NCBI RefSeq assembly: GCF_016859285.1
Contig: NC_053411.1
Coordinates: forward strand, 19,238,222-19,302,221
DNA length: 64,000 bases
Direction: 5' to 3'
DNA from: Xiphias gladius
Taxonomy: Eukaryota > Chordata > Actinopteri > Istiophoriformes > Xiphiidae
The position numbers and the translations under genes were made by a program. Positions within the stretch are counted from its first letter, which is position 1; each line of letters starts with the position of its first letter. This document shows positions 56,401-64,000 of this stretch, one piece after another. The notes beneath the pieces were generated by a model, which saw only the letters and a list, made by a program, of their open reading frames with translations, made no database searches and was not told the DNA's origin.

Positions 56401-59400
56401 TCTTCAGGAGTGAACATTCCCCACCGCTGTAACAGCACCAAGCATCGCATCATCTCCCCCAAACTGCCCCCCTCCTCCTGCAGACCCTCCCCCTCCCCAC
56501 TCTCCTCTGAGGCGGGGGAGGCAGGGAGAGGAGGGGGAGGAGGAGGAGGAGGAGGAGGAGAAGCCAAACTGCCTCACATCCAGGCTCAGAGCAGCCCCGC
56601 CTCGTCTCCCTGCCCCTCCTCCACGTAAGTTGAGCCAGACCGGAAGCTACCATCTACTGTTTTTGTTTTCTGGGAGGGACGGAACGCCGGAAAGTTATTA
56701 TGACTTAATGTTTCTGCTCGTAACCAGCCAAAATATTTCTCTTGAAACAGACTTTACCTTCTAGTCAGCTGAATCAGTGTGAACAGCTCAAAAACCATGG
56801 CTGAACGTAGCTCTGCTCTTCGAACAAACCTTCTGTCTGTAAGGTTGAACTACTGACACTCAGAAAACATTTGTAGAGCTACAACACTTAGCTGATTAAA
56901 TTAAGTATTTTATCACCATAAAATGATTGGCCAAATATGTATATTTTTGCCTCTCAAATGTGAGCATTGATTCCTTTCCTTATATGAGATCACAATATAC
57001 TCAGTATTCTGAGAAAGGTTCCAACTGTGGACCTCAGATCTGAACCCCGGAGGTGAGGAGAGTTTTCTAGATTCGTTGCTATTTTCACGATTAATTGCCT
57101 CCTTTTTCAAGAGAGGGAAACTTCTGTTTAAAAATTTGCTCTAAGTGAAATAATAGTCCAAGAAAGCCCCACCGAGTGAAATGTTCAGGTTTTACCTGGC
57201 AGATAGAACTGGATCGTCAGTCTTTTATGAAGACGTTTGTAAGTATCTAACATTAGTTTTTTTTTAAATTAGCCAGGTCAGGAAAAAAATGGAGCAGGAG
57301 CCAACTAATGTGCTGTTAATGATTAGGACGTTGTGTTTGGTGATTTTGTTGATGAAGTAACTGTACTGTCACGTTTTTATCCCGAGCAGGAAGGAGTAAA
57401 AAAAGAGACTGTAGAATGCATTTTGAAGGTCTATATTTGTTGTATTCGTATAGAAACCCATAATTCACTAAAATGAACCTGTCACTAACAACAGAAGAGA
57501 GGTTTATGTTTTCAGTTTTATTTCAGAGGAGATTTTAGATTAGTCACCCTTTTTTTTTTTTTTTTTTTTTAATTGTAATTTAACTTTATCTTTCACAGCT
57601 AACACAGCAAGGAAGAATATTTGTTTGTTTTTTTACTTGAAAAAAAATGCTATGTTAACACTATTTATAGTCTTTAGCAGAGAAACGTGAATATTTTCAA
57701 ATCTGATTAAGTAATAGAAAAAAAACAAATGCTAATGGAAGCTGCAGACGTCTCAGGACCTTAGTCTCTTGCAGTTTGACCCTTGTAAATATTTTACAAT
57801 CTTTGAAAATTAAAAAAAAAAAATCGTGATCGGCATTTTTCTCTATTTTCATGTGTTATGGACCAAATGATAATTCATTGAAAATGTAATCAGTACTTTA
57901 GTCAATAATGAAGGCAGCTGTTAGTTACAGCTCTAAAAATTTGTGTTTCTGCGGCTGTGTGACCATTGCTGTCGCTACACCTGCAGCTGAAATTATAGCC
58001 ATAATGTTACAAGAATATTTTCTGATGTCAGCATACGACACGATGTGGAGTCTGAAACTTGAAGGAAAAAAACACAAACGGACCAGTCACCGTTTGTGGG
58101 TTCATCATCATGCACAGACAAACCTGTTGTCAAAAGCAAGTCAGTCACATACTGAAAGGGACATTTCTGTGTTGAAAATTTCAGCATGTGCAGTTTTCAC
58201 AAACATCCTGATGTTTGACCGTCTGCAGAAAGATGTTGACGAGGCTGAAACAGAACCAGAACATATATGAACACGTGTATATTACTGTTACATGCACATA
58301 TAAACACGTGTAAGTCATATGAACTCTACACCACGTCTTTGTTTTGTAGCTCGGCCTCATCTCCCCCTCAGCCCCACAGAGCCACCATCACCATGGGTAA
58401 CCACGGTAATGGCTTCTACGGCGACCGCCGCGGCAACCTGACGACAGTGGCGCTGCCCCAGAACGCTGTGATCGTCATGGCGACGACCACCGCAATCGCA
58501 GGGGGAAGGGGGCATGGGGGAGGAGGGGGAGCCGTAGCCAGAGGGGAGGAGGCGGGACAGAGGAGGAGCCTGTCACTCACCCAGTCCGGCCAGTTACTGC
58601 TCTCCCCCGCCCTCCCCCCACCTGCCGGCAAGCCCGCCTCCCCCTCCCCTCCCTCTTCCTCCTCACCCGCTCCCTCCTCCGCCCCTCCACATCCCGTTCC
58701 GGCTCCAGGGGTTGCCACCCTTTCCCTCACCCTTCTCCCCTCTCCTGTAATTGGAGGCCTGCTCCTCACCCCCTCATCCTCTAACAGCTCGTCCTCCTCC
58801 GCCTCCCTCTGCTCCCCTCCTCCTCCTGCCGCCACCTCCCCCCCTTCTCCCCCCTCCTCCCCTTCGCCACCCCGGCCTCCTCCATCACTCCCCCCTGCCT
58901 TTGACCCCGACTCCTTCCTAAACTCCCCCAAACAGGGCCAGACGTACGGCGGCCCTCCTCCTCCCTCCTCCTCCACTCCCTCACCTGTCCTGTGCTCCTC
59001 CTCCCCTCTGTCACCCCCCTCCCTTGCTCTTTCCCTCTCCCCCACATCAACTCCTCCCTCTTCCGTCTCCCCACCCTCCTCGCTGTCCTCCCTCTCCTCC
59101 TCCTCCTCCTCCGAGGCGGACAGGAGAGACTCAGCCCTGCCCCGCTCCTCCTCCTCATCCTCCTCCCTGTCTTCGTCCTCCCTTCCTCCCTCCCTCTCCC
59201 TCTCCCTGTCTCCCACCTCCTCTGTGGCCCCACCCTTCCTCCCTCTCTGCCTGGAGTTGGGAAATCTGGGGGAGTCGGAGGGAGGGGAGGATGAGGAGGA
59301 GGCAGGGGGAGAGGAAGAGGAGATGAAGGACAGGAGAGATGGCGGTGGTGGTGGTGGTGGTGGTGATGATGATGATGATGATGAAGGCAGCGCTCCACCT

Positions 59401-62261
59401 ACCAAGTTGGCTCTGCTTCAGGTGAGACTCCTGACACTTTAAAGGGACAGTCTGTGTTATTCTGTGGCTCTTTGTGTCATTTACACCAACATTTATGATG
59501 TTGAAGTGAATTTCGCTCCAGACTCTGTTGATTTGACCTAGACCCGCAACGATTAGTCAATTAATCGATCAACAAAAAATGAACGGGCAACTGTTTTGAT
59601 AGGTGAATAATTGTTTTCTCAAAGAGGTACTACACTTTAACATGTGTGACGAGCTGTAAACTAACTGACGTGACTGTACTGTGATGAATCAATTCAGTTA
59701 CCAAAGCTATAAAAATCAGCATTTCGTGGGTTGAGAATGGCTCAACACGCCATCTGTTGTTTTAGATCATGCTGAACCCTGCGAGGCCAGTGCTGACACA
59801 GAGTCCGCCGCTTGGGACTTCTTTACTCGTTCACATTCCTGATTCCGTCACAAAACAGTGGAGGTGACTGGAGTTTAGTTTGAGCCCTGAATCGTGACGT
59901 TTAAGATCCTGTTACAGAGACAGAGTCCCTTGTATCCGTCCACTCGGGGTCTCATTATTTATTTCTGTGTCCTTCAGCCGAGCCACGCCTCCTCTGCCTC
60001 GTCGCCACAGCAACAGACAGGAAGTAGCGTTGCTTCACTGCTCCTAGTTTGCCAAGACTCGGGAACCCATCCAACCCAGCCAGCCAATCAGACGCAGCGA
60101 CATGCTGACGGACAGCTGCCATTGGTCCTGAGACGGCCCTATAATCACCTGTCTGCGCCTGAAGCCCCGACCCCGGCTCAGATATCCCATCAGCCACTTG
60201 TGCTTCAGCATTCGTCGCTTTTTGCCAATGCTAAAGTTAATGTGGTGTCCACCCCTGCCGCTGTTGCCATGGCTACAGCTCACCCGGCGACACCCTCGAT
60301 ACAGGTGAAGGAGGAGAGCAGGCGGGGCTACGACTTCTCGGACACGTGCATGGACACACACCTGGAAGAGGAGGAGGAGCCCTGCGAAAGGGGAGGGGAG
60401 GAGCTTGACATCTCCTTCGACAGCCAGTTTCCTGACCTCATCTCTGACCTCATCACCGAGGAGGCCAATCCCGTCGCAGCACAACGTGTCCCTGCTGCCG
60501 CCGCGCTAATCCCGGCCGCGTTCCCTGCGGGGGTCCGATACATGGTGCCCCCCCAGCCCTCACCCTCCTCCTCCTTCCTCCCCTTCCCTCACCCGCTGCC
60601 CTCCTCCTCCTCCACCCGCCTCGCCTCCATCACTGACTTCTCCCCAGAGTGGTCCTACCCTGAGGTAATCATTCACAAATAATCACTTAAAGAGCTGCAA
60701 CCATGAGGCAACAACAGAAAATTAAGTAACTATTTATTGATAATTGAAAATCTTTATTTAACCATTTTTAAAATTAAAAATTTGCAGGGTCCAGATGCTT
60801 AAATGTGAATATTTTATGTCATATCTGACAGTGAAGTGAATATTTTTGAGTTCCGAGTTGTCGGTCGGAAAAAAGAAAAAACATTTGAAGATGGCAACTT
60901 GAACTGTGGGAATTAACAACTGGCATTTTTCAGCTTTTTTTTTTTTTTTTTTTTTTTTGACATTTTATACACAAAACGGTTAATCAGATTGATCAGTTAT
61001 GAAAATAATCTTTAGTTGCAGCCCTAGCAATGTCTAGTGGGGCTGCAACTAATGATTATTTTCATTATCAGTGAAACGTTCAGTCAAAAAAAGAGATTCG
61101 GCCACAGCGACATGATCAGATTGTCCACACAAAGATATTCAGTTTATTATTATAGAAAATCATCAAATCCTCACATGGAGAAGCTGGAACCGGTGATCAT
61201 TTGGCATTTTTGCTTGAAAAATGATTAATCGATTATCAGAACGGTTGCCGGTTAAATAAGTCACTAATTGCTACAGCTGGAAATGTCTTGTACACAATGA
61301 ATGTACAGCAAATTAAAGGAAATACCTGGAAAATGAGTGGAGAAACAGGATGACAGGGCCCCCCTCCACAGGACAGGGGGCGGTCACTGAATGGTCTGAT
61401 GAGTATGAAAATGATTTGAATCATGTGCTGTGGCCTTCGCAGTCATCAGATCTCAACCCGGCTGAGCACCTGTGGGGGATTTAGGACTGACGTGTTAGAC
61501 AGCGCTCTCCACCACCATCATCAAAACACCAAATGAGGGAAGATCTTTAGGAATAATGATGTTCCATCCCTCCAGTAGAGTCCAGAGACTTGGAGGATCA
61601 ATTTCAAGGAGCGTTGAAGCTGTTCTGGTGGTTCATGGTGGCCCAACACCTGACTGAGACTCTTTTTGTTGGTTTTTCCTTTAATTTGTCACTCGTCTAT
61701 ATACACCACTCTAATACAAAGAAATCTGACTTTATTATCATAGAAACAAGGTAAGTTTGTGATTTTGGTTTGTGGAGTTTAATTTACAGAAAATTATCAA
61801 AGCGTCGGTCAGAAAACTCATAACCAGATGTTTTAAAGTGCTCAGCTCCACCTTCACACTGAGCTGCCGTCTGTGTGCTTTTCTGCTGTCGGTCCACAAG
61901 AGGGCAGCAGAGTCTGACTCTTGATTCAGGCCTGGAGTCAGTTCAAAACCCCCGGTTCCCAAAGAATAGGAGAGCAGAAAACAAGTCATGTTGTCATGTT
62001 GATTTTTACAGATTATGGTGAATTACTGGATACTTTACTTTTCTTTTTTTTTTCCCTTTTGACCTTCAAAAACACTGAAAACAAAGGGGAAAAATGATTC
62101 TTTGGTTGCACTGGTCACAAATCAGTAGACATATGCAAACAGTGATGAAAATTCACAGGCCAAACACTTGATATAACTTCAGTGTTTACTTTAGTACAGC
62201 ATTAACACGAAAAAGTATGTAAGTTGTGTTGACAGCTCTGTCTTACTAATTTTACTCTCTC

Positions 62262-62303
<42 letters not shown>

Positions 62304-62446
62304 TGTGTGTGTTTTTCAGGGGGGTGTGAAGGTGTTGATAACAGGACCGTGGAGCGAGCTGGCGGGTCGTTACTCATGTGTTTTCGATCAGAGCACCGTC
62401 CCTGCATCGCTGATCCAGCCTGGAGTACTGCGCTGCTACTGCCCCG
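50492..62446 (+). CDS. camta2: Calmodulin-binding transcription activator 2 (N-terminal two thirds)
   Basis: CAMTA2 is a nuclear coactivator (cardiac growth, HDAC-regulated in mammals). Coding exons: 50492-50525, 52703-52806, 53943-54010, 54182-54317, 55245-55316, 55917-56064, 56178-56306, 56399-56624, 58350-59421, 59978-60664 and 62320-62446. They total 2803 nt (934 codons) and all join in phase. The start [20 protein letters not shown] aligns with human CAMTA2. The CG-1 DNA-binding domain spans about residues 20-160 ([46 protein letters not shown]). A very Pro/Ser-rich activation region follows, with [18 protein letters not shown] and [17 protein letters not shown], then [11 protein letters not shown]. 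The TIG domain begins [20 protein letters not shown] and runs to CYCP. The last visible donor, CCCCG|GTCCGC, is weak. TIG end, ankyrin repeats and IQ motifs are not in the window. Synteny with eno3 supports camta2 over camta1. Confidence 0.95.
50531..52700. other. camta2: camta2 intron 1 without recognised elements
   Basis: Apparently unique, moderately AT-rich intron sequence. Short open frames on both strands have no family resemblance. A partly self-complementary phrase ('ctgagaccactgccccattc' / 'gaaagtggtctcagac') lies at 51258-51302. Confidence 0.4.
53177..53508. mobile_element. MITE-like repeat copy in camta2 intron 2
   Basis: It starts 'ggtctgcaacgacgagtcga' and ends 'aattgttaattgtagctgta', with internal 'ttatagaccaaatgatcaat'. 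Same family as the copy at 49707. Confidence 0.45.
54400..54760. mobile_element. MITE-like repeat copy in camta2 intron 4
   Basis: It starts 'agagctgctacagttagttg' and ends 'gcaaatattcattgcatccc', with internal 'cttctcgaatgtgaggattt'. Same family. Confidence 0.45.
55317..55830. mobile_element. (CA/AGAC)n tract plus linked teleost repeat in camta2 intron 5
   Basis: About 240 bp of ACAC/AGAC units starts directly after the donor at 55316. It passes into 'acttgtatttctatacttct', 'ccctaaccgtcacctaaacc' and 'gaggaccggcccagacgtcc', ending around 'aaataggtcctcagaaagaa'. It is the reverse-oriented relative of the repeat at 12950-13145. Cysteine- or His-Thr-rich frames here are artefacts. Confidence 0.6.
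56875..57935. other. camta2: camta2 intron with a broken MITE-like repeat
   Basis: The left end of the recurring family appears at about 56876 ('tagagctacaacacttagct') and a right end at about 57820-57935 ('tatggaccaaatgataattc ... gttagttacagctcta'). About 700 bp of unrelated sequence, including a T tract at 57550-57570, lies between. Either one copy was split or two partial copies lie here. Confidence 0.35.
60691..61026. mobile_element. MITE-like repeat copy, first of an adjacent pair
   Basis: It starts 'agagctgcaaccatgaggca' and ends 'aatctttagttgcagcccta'. It contains a T tract at about 60937-60958. The next copy starts only 12 bp downstream. Confidence 0.5.
61039..61279. mobile_element. 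MITE-like repeat copy, second of an adjacent pair
   Basis: It starts 'ggggctgcaactaatgatta' and ends 'gtcactaattgctacagct'. The ends are near-perfect inverted matches to the family terminus. Confidence 0.5.
61330..61720 (+). pseudogene. Tc1/mariner transposase remnant
   Basis: Around 61431-61483 the plus strand reads [17 protein letters not shown] followed by a stop. This is the conserved C-terminal Tc1/mariner block WPSQSPDLNPIEHLW, which carries the last acidic catalytic residue. The upstream transposase is missing and the downstream text ('cttggaggatcaatttcaag', 'catggtggcccaacacctg') is typical of fish Tc1-like relics. It is inactive. Confidence 0.6.
62258..62311. repeat. camta2: (TG)n tract at a camta2 3' splice site
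   Basis: A TG/CG dinucleotide tract ends 8 bp before the acceptor 'gtttttcag' of the TIG exon, replacing much of the usual polypyrimidine tract. Confidence 0.8.
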
Positions 62447-64000
62447 GTCCGCAAACACACACCACTCACACACACACACACACACACACCCACATAATAT
62501 AGAAAAACAGTATCTTGATCATTCAGTGAAGGAAAGCATTTTCTTTAGAACCCGGGTCTAATTTTTTGTACTTAAGTCCATGGTTCCGGTCAGTAATGGT
62601 GATGTTTCAGTTTAGTGTATTATACATGTGACAGGAATGGGACTGTGTCTGTCAAACTACTAAAAGTGAAATTTTAAACTTGAGTGAAAAATAAAAGTAA
62701 AAATCCTTCACCTTTAACCAAAATTCTAAAATTCTTTATATAAATTAAAACCACTCTTTTTTTTTTTAAAGGATCTCCAGAGGACATTGAAGTTAAATAA
62801 GCCTGGACTGTTGTTTAAGTTCAGCTTTATAACATACAGGAAAATTAAATGTCGTTCCTGTTGGACCGCAGTGCAATGAAGGATGGACATTTAAAGACAA
62901 AAAGTGCAACAAAATAATAAAAGAAAAAGAAGCAAACATTACAGGTACAAACACCGCACAGTCTAAAGAGAGAGAGCGAGCATCTTATGCACCATATTTA
63001 CAACCGAGTTGTTGCTGCATAAGATGTTTATGTAAACAAATGAAAAGTATCTTATGAATACCAGATGGTTTTACATGAACAATATGTGGCAATCTGAGAC
63101 AGACGAATAACATAATCCAGATTAACATTATCCAGACAGCTTTCTCATCTGACTTCACTCCCTGCCACAGTTTGGTTTTGTCTACTATGCGGTTGGAGCC
63201 TGCCTGTTGCAGATATTGAAGTTTTCACACAAATAGAATAAACTGTCAAAGTTGTTAAAAATATATAGCCTTTTTTCAAATTAAAACATGACAGAAAATG
63301 TGAAGATATTTTTATATAGAGTTAATATTATTCTCTGATTGGCTGTTCCTGCTCTGAGTATACATTTGATTAATCGTGATCAGTTGAGAGCTGTTTTTAA
63401 AGGCTGCTCTTACACTCAGTAGAAGTGAGTCTCTTCATAAATGTGTGTTATTGTTTACTTTGCTCCTCAGAGCATTTTGAAGTGTAATTCAGCTCCAGTA
63501 AATGTTGTATGTGTCCGTTTTATCTAAACCACTGATTTGGAAGTGACACTGATTCATTTGTTTCTTTGTAAAACTGCCTGTGCACACAGCTACAGTAAAT
63601 ACAGAAGGTCAAATTTGCCGAAGGTCGTCACTACAGATGACACACGGTTTGTGGAAAGTGGTTTTCTTCACCTTCTGCTCCGGATGAGTTTGGTCAAACT
63701 GGGAGTTTGTTTCCAACCCACCCGATGTCGCTGCAGCTACAGATCTTAGCAGTAACTGTGGTGAATAAAAGGTCACGGTCATGGTAATGTCATAGTAAAA
63801 ACAGTCTGTGAAGTTCAGATGAAATGTCCCTTTTCAGTTCAGGCTTTGATCAGGAAGAGTGTAGAATTACACAAGACGAAAGCATGAAAGGCATCATTTT
63901 ACCTCCCTGTAGACGTCCGGTGGTTCCCATACATTGATTTATTGTTGCAGCGCGCCACAGCATCAACGCTGACCGCAACCGATTGATTTTCACTTTTTTT
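62447..64000. other. camta2: camta2 intron up to the right edge
   Basis: It starts with a (CA)n tract (62454-62490). No sequence matching the rest of the TIG domain or the ankyrin exons was found. The remainder is AT-rich and featureless to me. Confidence 0.5.

Noticed and set aside
58416-59405. 329-codon minus-strand frame opposite camta2
   Set aside because: It is antisense to a C-rich camta2 exon whose low stop density keeps all frames open. No start context or family match.

Overview
The window is teleost fish nuclear DNA. The evidence is small GT-AG exons of vertebrate genes spread over kilobases, abundant (CA)n tracts, fish-type MITEs, L2, L1-Tx1 and Tc1 remnants, and a syntenic block matching human 17p13.2 (SLC25A11, PFN1, ENO3, CAMTA2). 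No bacterial or viral gene set is present. The species cannot be named from the sequence.

Layout: 1-3.4 kb is AT-rich, with a near-perfect 545-bp tandem duplication and a candidate first exon of a divergent minus-strand gene (2198-2234). slc25a11 (mitochondrial oxoglutarate/malate carrier) starts at 3720 on the plus strand; only exons 1-3 are visible before a 500-N gap (10780-11279). A profilin gene runs toward it on the minus strand (11318-14820); its last exon also falls in the gap. A CpG-rich stretch at 15-16.2 kb carries a BED-zinc-finger-like reading frame. A 600-bp ACT/GCT trinucleotide array follows at 16.8-17.45 kb. eno3 (muscle enolase) is complete: TATA promoter at 19.45 kb, coding exons 23271-31045, 434 codons plus stop. 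Its exon 12 lies between a pyrimidine-rich and a purine-rich array. Next is a C-type natriuretic peptide gene (CDS 37343-38851, 137 aa) with a possible upstream TATA/CRE promoter and leader exon at 35.6-35.9 kb. A three-exon SERP/RAMP4 gene (41050-44152, 66 aa) follows. At 47.2-48.6 kb there is an unidentified minus-strand transcription unit in a CpG-rich region, head-to-head with camta2. camta2 (calmodulin-binding transcription activator) fills 49.1 kb to the right edge; 11 coding exons are visible, through most of the TIG domain, and the ankyrin and IQ exons lie beyond the window.

Functionally this is a conserved vertebrate neighbourhood, not an operon: metabolic enzymes (enolase, malate/oxoglutarate carrier), an actin regulator (profilin), a secreted hormone (CNP), an ER translocon-associated protein (SERP) and a transcription factor (CAMTA2). 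Each appears to have its own promoter.

The least ordinary signals are the strand-switched complementary arrays around eno3 exon 12, the CNP gene with a variant ring, the unidentified CpG-rich gene with a possible 22-nt intron, related minisatellite sequence on both sides of the assembly gap, and several foldback and satellite structures. All exon calls come from reading frames, splice consensus and recalled family sequence; no alignment or expression data were available.
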